Assembly: GCA_031844405.1 (NCBI GenBank)
Contig: JAUZVC010000004.1
Location: 1-64,000, forward strand
Source: Knoellia sp031844405
GTDB taxonomy: Bacteria > Actinomycetota > Actinomycetes > Actinomycetales > Dermatophilaceae
Length of the DNA: 64,000 bases
Direction of reading: 5' to 3'
Below, in pieces: positions 10,374 to 18,846 of the stretch. The notes under the pieces were generated by a model that ran no database searches, was not told the origin of the DNA, and saw only the letters and a program-made list of their open reading frames with translations. Made by a program: the position numbers and the translations under genes. The stretch's first letter is position 1; each line of letters starts with the position of its first letter.

Positions 10374-10786
10374 GAGTCGGTCCGCCCGGTGAGGACGGTC
10401 GGGGTGACGATGAGGCCCGCCTTGCGCCACGCCTCGGACGCCGTCGTGATGTGCTCCTCGGGCACGAGGACCCAGTCGGTGTCGAAGGTCGACATCGCGA
10501 GGACGCTGATGCCGGCCGAGACGAGTGGCGCGAGGATCTCGGCCATGACGCCGACCGCGTCGAAGGCGAGCGGACCCGCGACCTCGACCCCGCGGAACGG
10601 GCCCTCGGTGAGGACGCCGTCGGGCACGAGCTCGGCGAGGCCGACGACCGAGGTCTCCTGCGGCGTGCGCGTGAGGGACGCGAACGGCCCCTGGGTCCAG
10701 TCCCACGGGACCTCGGCGCCACCGTCGAGTCGCGCGACGACGAGGGGCTCGGGATGGGTCATGAGGTGCAGTGGCATGGCGCTCAC
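10370..10786 (-). CDS. ACT-domain protein inserted between argC and argJ
   Basis: A 138-residue protein made mostly of ACT-like amino-acid-binding folds. The stretches around TSVVGLAELVPDGVLTEGPF and GVMAEILAPLVSAGISVLAM with FDTDWVLVPEEH near residues 45-110 match small ACT-domain proteins of unknown role. No enzyme domain is attached. Start GTG (10784-10786) overlaps the argC stop and its stop overlaps argJ, so it is translated with the arginine enzymes. A role as an amino-acid sensor for one of them is inference from position only. Confidence 0.75.
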   Translation of the reverse strand: MSAMPLHLMTHPEPLVVARLDGGAEVPWDWTQGPFASLTRTPQETSVVGLAELVPDGVLTEGPFRGVEVAGPLAFDAVGVMAEILAPLVSAGISVLAMSTFDTDWVLVPEEHITTASEAWRKAGLIVTPTVLTGRTDS

Positions 10787-11826
10787 GGCGCCACCCCCGA
10801 TCCGAGAAGGCCGGTCGCCTCGGGCAGGCCGGCGGACAGGTTGAGGCACTGGACGGCGGCGCCGGCCGTGCCCTTGGCGAGGTTGTCGACCGCCGCGACG
10901 GCGACGACGCGACCGGCGCGCTCGTCGAGCGCGACCTGGACGGTGACGTGGTTGCTCCCGACGACCGCGGCGGTGGTCGGCCACGCGCCGGGCTCGAGGA
11001 GGTGGACGAAGGACTCCCCCTCGTATGCCGTCCGCCACGCCTGCCGGACCGCCTCCGGTGTCGTGCCGGGGGCCACCCGTGCCGTGCACGTGGCGAGGAT
11101 GCCCCGCGGCATGGGTGCGAGCGTGGGCGTGAACGAGACGGTGACAGGGGCCCCGGCCGCGGACGTGAGGTTCTGCTCGATCTCGGGGGTGTGCCGGTGC
11201 ACCCCGCCGACGCCGTAGGGCGACATGGAGCCCATGACCTCCGACCCGAGCAGGTGCGGCTTGAGGGCCTTGCCCGCGCCGGACGTCCCGGACGCGGCCA
11301 CGACGACCACATCCTCGGGCTCGACGACGCCGGCGGCGAGACCGGGCGCGAGGGCGAGCGACACGGCCGTCGGGTAGCAACCCGGCACGGCGACCCGGTC
11401 CGCTCCGGCGAGCGCTGAGCGGGCCTTGTCGCCGCCCGCGAGCGGGAGCTCGGGCAGGCCGTAGGCCCACGACCCGGCATACGGGGTGTCATAGAACGTG
11501 GTCCACGCCTCGCCGTCGCGCAGGCGGAAGTCCGCACCGCAGTCGATGACCGTCGTGCCCTCGCCGAGTGCGGCGGCGACGGCGGCCGAGTGACCGTGCG
11601 GGAGCGCGAGCACGACGGCGTCGTGGCCGCCGAGGACCTCGGGCGTCGTGTCGTCGAGGACGCGGTCGGCGAGCGCGAAGAGGTGGGGGTGGATCGTGCC
11701 GAGACGAGCGCCGGCGTTGCCACCGGCCGTGACGGCACCGACCTCGACCTCGGGGTGCTGCAGCAGCCACCGGAGGACCTCTCCGCCGGCGTATCCGCTC
11801 GCACCGGCGACCGCGACTCTCAGCAT
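10783..11826 (-). CDS. argC: N-acetyl-gamma-glutamyl-phosphate reductase
   Basis: NADPH-dependent reduction of N-acetylglutamyl phosphate to the semialdehyde. 347 residues: Rossmann motif VAVAGASGYAGGE (4-16), catalytic Cys150 in VPGCYPTA, and HRHTPEIEQNL in the C-terminal domain. First gene of the nine-gene arg unit. ATG 11824-11826 is preferred; an in-frame ATG two codons earlier (11830-11832) is also possible. Repeated TGCAT/ATGCA words directly before the start are the probable ArgR site. Confidence 0.96.
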   Translation of the reverse strand: MLRVAVAGASGYAGGEVLRWLLQHPEVEVGAVTAGGNAGARLGTIHPHLFALADRVLDDTTPEVLGGHDAVVLALPHGHSAAVAAALGEGTTVIDCGADFRLRDGEAWTTFYDTPYAGSWAYGLPELPLAGGDKARSALAGADRVAVPGCYPTAVSLALAPGLAAGVVEPEDVVVVAASGTSGAGKALKPHLLGSEVMGSMSPYGVGGVHRHTPEIEQNLTSAAGAPVTVSFTPTLAPMPRGILATCTARVAPGTTPEAVRQAWRTAYEGESFVHLLEPGAWPTTAAVVGSNHVTVQVALDERAGRVVAVAAVDNLAKGTAGAAVQCLNLSAGLPEATGLLGSGVAP

Positions 11827-11827
11827 G

Positions 11828-11861
11828 TGCATAGTCTTGCATGCCGTCACAACTGTATGCA
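11828..11861 (-). promoter_or_regulatory. Putative argC promoter and ArgR operator (ARG box)
   Basis: Three TGCAT/ATGCA half-site words lie at 11828-11832, 11838-11842 and 11857-11861, immediately before the argC start. Published Streptomyces ARG boxes are built from the same words. Minus-strand TACAGT, just after ATTGCA, is a possible -10. The 11-mer TGCAAGACTAT here (read in the argC direction) recurs in reverse orientation at the argG promoter. Assignment to ArgR is inference. Confidence 0.55.
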
Positions 11862-11952
11862 ATTTCGTTCGACGCGTATCAGCGCCGCCCGCGCCTTCTC
11901 CTCCCCCGTGACGGCGCCGCACAGGGCGGCGCCGACGACCTGAGGGGGAACC

Positions 11953-12756
11953 ATGGCTGGTGTCAACGACGCCATCGGCGCGGCCACGCGCCTGGGCGAG
12001 ATCGGCTTCGTCGAGTTCACGACGAAGCTCGTGAGCGACGTCTTCGACACGCTCGTCGCCTCGAACCTGCGTCAGCAGCAGGCGTTCATCGAGCTGCTCC
12101 AGGCGACGAGCAAGTCGCTCACGGCCTACGTCAACGAGACCAAGGACGACATCGGTCCCGGCGAGATCATGCAGGTCCTCACGGCCATCGCGCCGAGGAA
12201 CACGGACACCCCGGCGACGAGCGACAGCCCGACCGCGGTGACGAGCGGCGGCAAGCTCAGCGCCGACGAGGCGGCCGCGATCAACACCGCTCTCACGATC
12301 ACCGACCCCGACACCAACGCGGTGTCGAACGACAAGGCCGCCAAGGCCGGCGCCCTCGACGACAAGGCGATCGACACGCTGCGCGAGGCCGTCGCCCAGC
12401 GCGTCGCCGCGAACAAGTACACGCTGCTCAAGGAGATGGTCAAGCTCGGCATGCTCCGGCTCGTCGTCACCGACGGCACCATCGAGAGCGGGCTCAACTT
12501 CCACTCCTACGGCTCGGACTTCCTGCGCAACAACTCCAGCCGCTACTCGAGCCAGCAGTTCCAGCTCAAGGCGAACGCGCAGACCGGCAGCATCCTGTCC
12601 GCGTGGGTCAAGGCATCGGCGAGCACGGCCTACACGTCGGTCAACGTCAGCACGAGCAACACCGCGAGCGGCTCGAGCTCGGGGGTCGACGTCACCATCA
12701 CCGGTGGCGTGAAGATCAACTTCAAGACCGACTACCTGCCGCTCGACACCCCCTGA
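11953..12756 (+). CDS. Unrecognised cassette protein A (paralog of B)
   Basis: 267 residues, not recognised. No signal peptide or membrane segment. The N-terminal 65 residues look helical (IGFVEFTTKLVSDVFDTLVA then Gln-rich). A linker follows at about 80-110, then helices and a strand with RLVVTDGTIESGLNF (near 168-182). The C-terminal third is Ser/Thr/Asn-rich and strand-like, ending in VKINFKTDYLP. Residues 15-45, 140-182 and the last 15 align with protein B, so the two are tandem paralogs. Start ATG follows AGGGGGAA at good RBS distance. It is divergent from argC and begins a three-gene rightward unit. Codon use matches the neighbours. Confidence 0.85.
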   Translation: MAGVNDAIGAATRLGEIGFVEFTTKLVSDVFDTLVASNLRQQQAFIELLQATSKSLTAYVNETKDDIGPGEIMQVLTAIAPRNTDTPATSDSPTAVTSGGKLSADEAAAINTALTITDPDTNAVSNDKAAKAGALDDKAIDTLREAVAQRVAANKYTLLKEMVKLGMLRLVVTDGTIESGLNFHSYGSDFLRNNSSRYSSQQFQLKANAQTGSILSAWVKASASTAYTSVNVSTSNTASGSSSGVDVTITGGVKINFKTDYLPLDTP

Positions 12757-12784
12757 CGCCCGGATCCCGAACGGAGCCTGAGCC

Positions 12785-13522
12785 ATGCCTGACAGCGATG
12801 TCTCGGACGTCGGCTTCGCGGAGTTCGTGGCGGTCCTCCTCGTGGAGACCCTCGACTCGATCGTGGCCTCCCACGCGAGCCAGGAGGACCGCCTGCGGGC
12901 CCTCGACGCGGCCGCCGACGTCACGCCCGAGGAGGTCGCCGCGACGTCGATCACCGCGGGCATGGTCGACCTCACGCTCGTCGAGCTGTTCCCCGACGGC
13001 AGGGGCGGCACCACCGTCGTCGTCGGCGGTCCCGTCCCGTCGCCGGAGACGCTCGCCGAGCTGGGCGCCAAGGTCCCGGACCGCGACGGCGGCCTCACGA
13101 GCGGCGACGTCGGGGCCATCCGCAACGCGGTCGCCCTCTTCCTCGCCCGTCGTCACCTCGAGTCGGTGCAGGAGGTCCGCCGCAAGGGCGTGCCCCGCGT
13201 CGTCGTCGACGGGGGCACGCTGCGCGCCAAGCTCGCCTTCAGTACGACCCGCAGCCGGACCAGCACACCGACACCGGCCCGGGCCGCGGCACCCGGCCTC
13301 TCGCCGTCGTTGACGCGCTCCGTCCTCGGGGCCCTGCCCGCCAGCCGCATCGGCGACCTCATCGGGCCACGCGCCACGGTGCTGCGGCCCGAGGTCCTCG
13401 ACGGCATCCGGGACCTGCGGCTGCGGGTCCGCCCACCCGTCACCTCGACCGAACCCGGCGGGCCGGCCGACAAGGCCGACGTCTTCGGCGAGATCGAGAT
13501 CCGCTTCCGGACGGAGGCCTGA
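12785..13522 (+). CDS. Unrecognised cassette protein B (paralog of A)
   Basis: 245 residues, function unknown. The N-terminal segment VGFAEFVAVLLVETLDSIVA mirrors A. The middle has RRKGVPRVVVDGGTLRAKLAF (about 135-155), matching A's RLVVTDGTIESGLNF. A Pro/Thr/Arg-rich linker (about 160-185) is followed by a C-terminal strand VFGEIEIRFRTEA like the end of A. No transmembrane or secretion signal. It lies 28 bp after A with GGAG as RBS and 1 bp before C, so the three are probably one transcript. The shared start-middle-end pattern suggests a helix plus beta-sandwich fold used twice; a structural or assembly role is speculation. Confidence 0.85.
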   Translation: MPDSDVSDVGFAEFVAVLLVETLDSIVASHASQEDRLRALDAAADVTPEEVAATSITAGMVDLTLVELFPDGRGGTTVVVGGPVPSPETLAELGAKVPDRDGGLTSGDVGAIRNAVALFLARRHLESVQEVRRKGVPRVVVDGGTLRAKLAFSTTRSRTSTPTPARAAAPGLSPSLTRSVLGALPASRIGDLIGPRATVLRPEVLDGIRDLRLRVRPPVTSTEPGGPADKADVFGEIEIRFRTEA

Positions 13523-13523
13523 G

Positions 13524-14159
13524 GTGGGGCCGGCCGAGCTCGCCGCACTCGTCGCGCGCGAGGCCGACGCCGGGGTCGCGGGCGCCCTCCGGGCGGTCGA
13601 CGCCGCCGGGATCCTCACCGTCGAACGCGTCGTCGGCCGCATCGGCTCCCGTCCGGCGTCGGCGACGGTCGCCTGGGAGGACGTCGTCTGGCAGGCCGAG
13701 GTCGTCATGCTCCCGACCGGGACCGTGCGCGACGAGGCGACGCTGCCCGGCGCACCGGCGGGGAGGGATGCCGCGGACGTCGTCGCCTCGCTGTCGGTGC
13801 GGGCGCTGCGCGGTGTCGGGGCGCGCTGGGCGGACCTCCTCGCCGAGCGCGGGGTGCGCACCGTCGGGGACCTCGCGGCCACCACACCCGCGACGGTCTC
13901 GTCGTGGTCGCGCCGGCGCGACGGAGGGTATGCCGTGCAGCTCGTCGCGCGCGCCCGCACCTGCGCTGGGCCTTGGCCCTCGGTCGACCCGAACGACACG
14001 CGCACCCTGCTGGCGGTGTCCGAGTCCGACCCGGGGGACGTCACCGGCTGGCCGCCGGGCAGCCGCGCCGACGCCCACCTGCTCTGGGGGACGTGCCTGC
14101 GGCTCCGGGCCGCCCTCGACGACGAGGTGCTGGCCCGACTGCGCGTCAACGGCAGCTGA
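13524..14159 (+). CDS. Unrecognised cassette protein C with helix-hairpin-helix-like segment
   Basis: 211 residues from a GTG one base after gene B's stop, with GGAGG as RBS. The start resembles the helical beginning of A and B (AELAALVAREADAGVAGALR), followed by strand-like ATVAWEDVVWQAEVVMLP. Residues 85-125 (VRALRGVGARWADLLAERGV then TVGDLAATTPATVSSW) look like a tandem helix-hairpin-helix fold of the type that binds nucleic acid or mediates protein contacts. No catalytic motif is visible. Its stop is 48 bp from that of the convergent SDR gene. Part of the A-B-C cassette that separates argC from pheT. Confidence 0.75.
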   Translation: MGPAELAALVAREADAGVAGALRAVDAAGILTVERVVGRIGSRPASATVAWEDVVWQAEVVMLPTGTVRDEATLPGAPAGRDAADVVASLSVRALRGVGARWADLLAERGVRTVGDLAATTPATVSSWSRRRDGGYAVQLVARARTCAGPWPSVDPNDTRTLLAVSESDPGDVTGWPPGSRADAHLLWGTCLRLRAALDDEVLARLRVNGS

Positions 14160-14207
14160 GGTCGCCGCCCGGCCCGGCTGCGACGTCAGCGCGACGTCGG
14201 AGTGGCC

Positions 14208-14939
14208 TCAGCCCAGCGGGTCGTCCGGACCCCACGCGACCAGACCGAGCGTGCGGTCGCGCTCGCCCAGCCCGGCTGCCGCGCGGGCGACGAGCGAGTC
14301 GACCGTGTCGACGCCGGCGCGCACCATCCGACCGCTCCACGCGTCGAGGTCGCCCCGTGCCATGGCGAGCACGAGGTCGCTCACCTCCTCGGGCGAGGTC
14401 CACTCGGTTCGCCCGCGGTGCATCTGCATCGAGAGCGTCATGTCGGTGCGCACGACCCCGGGCGCGAGGTCGAAGACGAGTGCGGTGCGCTGCGGTCCGA
14501 GCCCGAGCTGTGCGGTGATCCGCGACAGCGCCGCCTTGCTGAGGTTGTATGCCGTGGCGCTGTCGGCGTTGCGGTAGGCCGCGCCCGACGTGAGGTTGAC
14601 GATGCGACCGGTGGCGGGGGTGAGGTGGGGCAGGACCGTGCGCGTCACGAGGTAGGGGCCGCGCACGTTGGTCTCGACCGTCCTCCACCACTCGTCGGGG
14701 TCGCTCTGCCCCAGCGGCACCTCTGCGTCGATGACCCCGGCGTTGTTGACGAGCAGGTCGACTCGCCCGTGACGTGCCACGACGTCACCGACCCAGCCCT
14801 CGACCGCGGCCCGGTCGGTGACCTCGGCCGTGGAGCGCGAGCCGCGCTCCACGGCATACCCGTCGTTCTCGAGGGCCGTCGCGATGTGGGCACCGATGCC
14901 CCGCGACGCACCGGTGACGACCGCGACGGGCGCGCTCAC
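14208..14939 (-). CDS. Short-chain dehydrogenase/reductase
   Basis: NAD(P)-dependent oxidoreductase of unknown substrate, 243 residues. Cofactor motif TGASRGIG at 9-16, NNAG at 65-68, and the catalytic pair Tyr131/Lys135 in YNLSK with Ser118 in NLTSGA. GTG start overlaps the pheT stop by 4 bp (GTGA), so it is the last gene of a pheS-pheT-SDR unit. Such fusions of an SDR gene to pheT are not functionally informative on their own. It converges on cassette gene C. Confidence 0.88.
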   Translation of the reverse strand: MSAPVAVVTGASRGIGAHIATALENDGYAVERGSRSTAEVTDRAAVEGWVGDVVARHGRVDLLVNNAGVIDAEVPLGQSDPDEWWRTVETNVRGPYLVTRTVLPHLTPATGRIVNLTSGAAYRNADSATAYNLSKAALSRITAQLGLGPQRTALVFDLAPGVVRTDMTLSMQMHRGRTEWTSPEEVSDLVLAMARGDLDAWSGRMVRAGVDTVDSLVARAAAGLGERDRTLGLVAWGPDDPLG

Positions 14940-17485
14940 CGCTGGACCGCTCCCGTGCGGGCGGCCGCGGCAGCGACCGCCGAGTCGCGCAGTCCTGAGA
15001 CCTCGTCGGTCGTGAGGGTGCGGTCCGGCGCCCGGAAGGTGAGGCGGTAGGCCAAGGACTTGCGGCCCGGCTCGAGCTGGTCACCGTGGTAGACGTCGAA
15101 GAGGGCCAACGACTCGAGCGTCGGGCCGGCCCCGTCGCGCAGCGCCGCCTCGACCGACACCGCCTCGACCGCCTCGTCGACGACGAGGGCCACGTCGCTC
15201 TGCGCCAGGGGGAACGTCGTCAGGGTCCGCGCCTGCACCGTCGCCTCGGACGCCCGGGTGAGGACGTCGAGGTCGAGCTCGCCCGCCACGGTGCGGGCCG
15301 GGAGCCCGAGCGCGGCGACGACCTTGGGGTGCAGCTCACCGACGTGCCCGACGACGGTGCCGCCGGCGAGCTCGACGCGGGCGCAGCGTCCGGGGTGGAA
15401 CGGCGCCACGGTGTCGCGTGACGTCAGCACCTCGACGCCGAGGGCCTCACCGAGGACGCGGGCGAGGTCGATGACGTCGGTGACGTCGGCCGCCCGGCCC
15501 GCGCCCCACCAGCCGGCGCGGTCGCGTTCGCCGGCGAGGAGCAGGCCGATGTGCCGAGGCTGCCGTGGCACGGCGGCGCGGATCGCGGCGAGCACCTCGT
15601 CGGACGGCCGGACGCCGACGTCCTCCGTCGGCGCCGTGCGCCGCTCGCCGTCGGAGTCGACGACGAGGCCGATCTCGAACAGCGCGACGTCGCGCGTGCC
15701 GCGGGCGACATTGCGACGCAGCGCGTCGACCATCGTGGCGAGCAGGCGGGTGCGTATGAACGGCTGCTCGTCGGAGAGCGGGTTGGCCAGGCGCACCGAG
15801 CGCGCGACCTCGGCGTCGACGTCGAGGCCGAGCGCGGCGTAGCGGTCGGCGCCGACGAAGGGCGCGCTCCACACCTCCGAGAGGCCCTGGCCGGCGAGGA
15901 CGTCGGCGACGGTCCGCCGGACCCGCTGGCCGTGGGTGAGGCCCGACCCGCCCGGCGGGGTGGGCAGGACGGAGGGGATCTCGTCGTAGCCATGGATGCG
16001 CGCGACCTCCTCCACAAGGTCGGGCGCGGTCGTGAGGTCTGGGCGCCAGGTCGGCGGGACGACGGTGAGGACGTTCGCCTCACGGGTCACGGTGCACCCG
16101 ATCTCCTCGAGGATCCGCACGACGTCGGCCTCGCGGTAGTCGACACCGACGATGACCGACGGGAAGCCGACGGGCATCGACACGGCAGCGGGCGCGGCGG
16201 GCGTCCCCACGTCGGTGACGTCGGCGTCGGCGACACCGCCACCGTGCTCGACGAGGAGGTCGACCGCGAGCTGGGCAGCCGCTGCCGCGAGCGCCGTGTC
16301 GACCCCGCGCTCGAAGCGACGAGAGGCCTCCGAGGGCAGCTTGTGGCGCCGGGCGGAGCGGGCGATGCTCATCGGCTCGAAGTGTGCGGCCTCGATGAGG
16401 ACGTCGCGGGTCTGCGCACCGACCTCGGTGGCGGCCCCGCCCATGACGCCGGCGATGGCGACCGGTCGCTCTCCACCACGGTCGGTGATGAGCAGGTCCC
16501 CGGTGTCGAGGGCACGGTCGGTGTCGTCGAGAGTCGTGAGCCGCTCACCGGCGCGGGCGCGGCGGACGACGATCGGCGCCTCGAGGGCGCCGAGGTCGAA
16601 CGCATGGAGCGGTTGGCCCAGGCCGAGCATGACGTAGTTCGTCACGTCGACCGGAAGCGAGATCGGGCGCATGCCCGCCTCGGTGAGCCGGGTCGCCATC
16701 CACGGCGGCGTCGGGGCCGCGACGTCGATGCCGCGCACGACACGGGCGACGTAGCGGTCGCACCCGTCGAGGCCGCGGATCGGCGCGTCGTCCCTCAGCT
16801 CGACGGGGAAGCCGCCGTCGGTCGGCTGCGGCGCCCTGGCGTCGAGGTCGACCACCGGGTCGGTGAAGGTCGCACCCGTGGCGTGGCCGTACTCCCGCGC
16901 CACGCCACGCACCGAGAAGCAGTAGCCGCGGTCCGGCGTGACGTTGACCTCGACGGTCTCGCGGTCGAGCCCGAGGAGCGGGATGGCGTCGGCGCCCGGC
17001 GTGAGGCGGCCGAGGAGGTCCGGGTCGCCGGCGAAGCGGCGGTCGAGGACGAGGATGCCGTCGTGGTCGTCACCGATGCCGAGCTCGCGCTCGGAGCAGA
17101 TCATGCCGGCGGACACGTGGCCGTAGGTCTTGCGCGCGCTCACCTCGAGCGGCCCGTGCGGGGTCGTGAGCACACCGCCAGGGAGGATGACGACGACGAG
17201 GTCGCCGGGCTCGAAGTTGTGGGCACCGCAGACGATGCCCTGTGGCTCGCCGGTGCCGTTGGCGTCGCCGACGTCGACGGAGCACCAGTTGATCGTCTTG
17301 CCGTTCTTCTGCGGCTCGGGCTCGCGCGAGAGCACCCGGCCCACGACGAGCGGGCCGGTGACACCACCGGTGTGCAGGCCCTCCTCCTCGAGGCCGACGC
17401 TCACGAGGTCGGCCGCGATGTCGACGCCCTTGGCGTCCTGCGGGACCGCGACGTACTCGCGCATCCACTCGACGGGTACGCGCAT
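14936..17485 (-). CDS. pheT: Phenylalanyl-tRNA synthetase beta subunit
   Basis: Large subunit of the alpha2-beta2 class II synthetase that charges tRNA-Phe; also does editing. 849 residues, a usual length: N-terminal tRNA-binding (EMAP-like) domain at about 40-150, B3/B4 editing domain (about 210-395), B5, a catalytic-like core and the C-terminal anticodon-binding (FDX-ACB) domain ending with LAYRLTFRAPDRTLTTDEV. ATG at 17483-17485 gives MRVPVEW, the normal beginning; the open frame extends upstream without family similarity. It lies 66 bp downstream of pheS. Confidence 0.97.
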   Translation of the reverse strand: MRVPVEWMREYVAVPQDAKGVDIAADLVSVGLEEEGLHTGGVTGPLVVGRVLSREPEPQKNGKTINWCSVDVGDANGTGEPQGIVCGAHNFEPGDLVVVILPGGVLTTPHGPLEVSARKTYGHVSAGMICSERELGIGDDHDGILVLDRRFAGDPDLLGRLTPGADAIPLLGLDRETVEVNVTPDRGYCFSVRGVAREYGHATGATFTDPVVDLDARAPQPTDGGFPVELRDDAPIRGLDGCDRYVARVVRGIDVAAPTPPWMATRLTEAGMRPISLPVDVTNYVMLGLGQPLHAFDLGALEAPIVVRRARAGERLTTLDDTDRALDTGDLLITDRGGERPVAIAGVMGGAATEVGAQTRDVLIEAAHFEPMSIARSARRHKLPSEASRRFERGVDTALAAAAAQLAVDLLVEHGGGVADADVTDVGTPAAPAAVSMPVGFPSVIVGVDYREADVVRILEEIGCTVTREANVLTVVPPTWRPDLTTAPDLVEEVARIHGYDEIPSVLPTPPGGSGLTHGQRVRRTVADVLAGQGLSEVWSAPFVGADRYAALGLDVDAEVARSVRLANPLSDEQPFIRTRLLATMVDALRRNVARGTRDVALFEIGLVVDSDGERRTAPTEDVGVRPSDEVLAAIRAAVPRQPRHIGLLLAGERDRAGWWGAGRAADVTDVIDLARVLGEALGVEVLTSRDTVAPFHPGRCARVELAGGTVVGHVGELHPKVVAALGLPARTVAGELDLDVLTRASEATVQARTLTTFPLAQSDVALVVDEAVEAVSVEAALRDGAGPTLESLALFDVYHGDQLEPGRKSLAYRLTFRAPDRTLTTDEVSGLRDSAVAAAAARTGAVQR

Positions 17486-17551
17486 GTCAGATCTCCCTTC
17501 CGACGCACAACGGTGCACCAGCGCGGGGTGCCCGAATCACCTGACCCACCA

Positions 17552-18646
17552 TCAGATCTCCCATCCGAACTGCGCGTCGAAGCGGACGTCGCCCTCGATC
17601 ATGTCCCGCATGTCGCTCACGCCGGTGCGGAACATGAGCGCGCGGTCGATGCCCATGCCGAAGGCGAAGCCGGTGTAGCGGTCGGGGTCGACACCGCATG
17701 CTGTGAGCACGTTGCGGTTGACCATCCCGCAGCCGCCCCACTCGATCCACCCCGTGCCCTTGCAGGTGCGGCAGTCGGGGTCCTCGCCGCGGCAGACGAA
17801 GCAGCGCAGGTCCATCTCGGCGCTCGGCTCGGTGAAGGGGAAGTAGGACGGGCGGAGCCGGGTCGTGATCCCGTCGCCGAAGAGCTCGCTCGCGAGCCGG
17901 TCGAGGGTGCCCTTGAGGTGGGCCATGGTGATGCCCTCGTCGACGGCGAGACCCTCGACCTGGTGGAAGGCCGGCATGTGGGTCGCGTCGAGCTCGTCGG
18001 TCCGGAAGACCCGGCCGATCGCGGCGACGTAGACGGGCACGCCACGGTCGAGCAGGGTGCGCGCCTGCACCGGGGACGTGTGGGTGCGCAGGACGAGCCC
18101 GTCCTCGGGCGGGTCGACGTAGAAGGTGTCCTGCATCTGGCGCGCCGGGTGGTCGGCGTCGAAGTTGAGCGCGTCGAAGTTGAACCACTCCGCCTCGATC
18201 TCCGGCCCCTCGGCGATCTCCCAGCCCATGCCGACGAAGAGGTCGGCGATGCGCTCCGACATGAGCTCGATGGGGTGGCGGCGACCGAGCGGGCGGCGGC
18301 CCGTCGGCAGCGTGACGTCGACGGCCTCCTCGGTGAGGATGCGCTCGTCACGCTCGGCCTCGAGCTCGATCTGGCGCGCGGCGAATGCCTGGTTGACCCG
18401 TCCGCGGGCCTGGCCGACGCGCTTGCCGGCCTCGGCCTTGGCGCTGGGCGGGAGCGCACCGATCTCGCGGTTGGCGAGGGCGAGCGCGGACCTGTCCCCC
18501 TGGTGGGCCGCTCGCAGCGCCTTGAGCTCGTCGAGCGACGTGGCGCCGGCGACGGCCTCGAGCGCGCTCTCCACGGCGGCGTCGACGGCCTCGGGGTCGA
18601 GCACGGCGACCTCGACCGGGTCGTAGTTCGTGTTGGGTCCTGACAT
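17552..18646 (-). CDS. pheS: Phenylalanyl-tRNA synthetase alpha subunit
   Basis: Catalytic subunit of PheRS, 364 residues. N-terminal coiled-coil tRNA arm (about 15-95), then class II motifs: HPIELM, motif 2 around IGRVFRTDELDATHMPAFHQ, and the C-terminal motif 3 GFAFGMGIDRALMF. A cysteine-rich insertion CFVCRGEDPDCRTCKGTGW is present as in many bacterial PheS. Start ATG 18644-18646 (MSGPN) is chosen over a GTG 18 nt upstream. A 200-bp leader with a short reading frame precedes it. Confidence 0.97.
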   Translation of the reverse strand: MSGPNTNYDPVEVAVLDPEAVDAAVESALEAVAGATSLDELKALRAAHQGDRSALALANREIGALPPSAKAEAGKRVGQARGRVNQAFAARQIELEAERDERILTEEAVDVTLPTGRRPLGRRHPIELMSERIADLFVGMGWEIAEGPEIEAEWFNFDALNFDADHPARQMQDTFYVDPPEDGLVLRTHTSPVQARTLLDRGVPVYVAAIGRVFRTDELDATHMPAFHQVEGLAVDEGITMAHLKGTLDRLASELFGDGITTRLRPSYFPFTEPSAEMDLRCFVCRGEDPDCRTCKGTGWIEWGGCGMVNRNVLTACGVDPDRYTGFAFGMGIDRALMFRTGVSDMRDMIEGDVRFDAQFGWEI

Positions 18647-18731
18647 GGGTTCCACTCTCGTCACGGGCGCGACGAGATCGCGCCGGAGGGTCTGGGACGG
18701 CTGGGGTCGCGGCCCTCGGGCAGTGGTGGAC

Positions 18732-18836
18732 GCCGTGCGCCCGGGGTGCCGGGGCTCAGGCAGGCGTCACCGCACCCGAGGGCACGGTAAATCGGCGCAC
18801 GGCACGGGGGGTGCGGGAGCCTGCGGTGGGCGACAT
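18732..18836 (-). promoter_or_regulatory. pheS leader: short reading frame and long-range stem
   Basis: Between the MFS gene and pheS a 26-codon frame runs from ATG 18834-18836 to TGA 18756-18758. It contains Arg-Arg-Phe with the rare codons CGA and TTT. GCCGTGCGCC (18794-18803, minus strand), within that frame, is perfectly complementary to a segment at 18732-18741 downstream of its stop. Attenuation by phenylalanine supply is a possibility, but only one Phe codon is present and no RBS was identified. Confidence 0.3.
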
Positions 18837-18846
18837 GCAGCCCAGC

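Noticed and set aside
14181..14199. CGACGT/ACGTCG stem between cassette gene C and the SDR gene as a terminator
   Set aside because: Only 6 bp with a 7-nt loop; too weak to claim.
15551..18643. A 1030-codon plus-strand frame over pheT and pheS
   Set aside because: Shadow of the two synthetase genes in the opposite frame; no family similarity.
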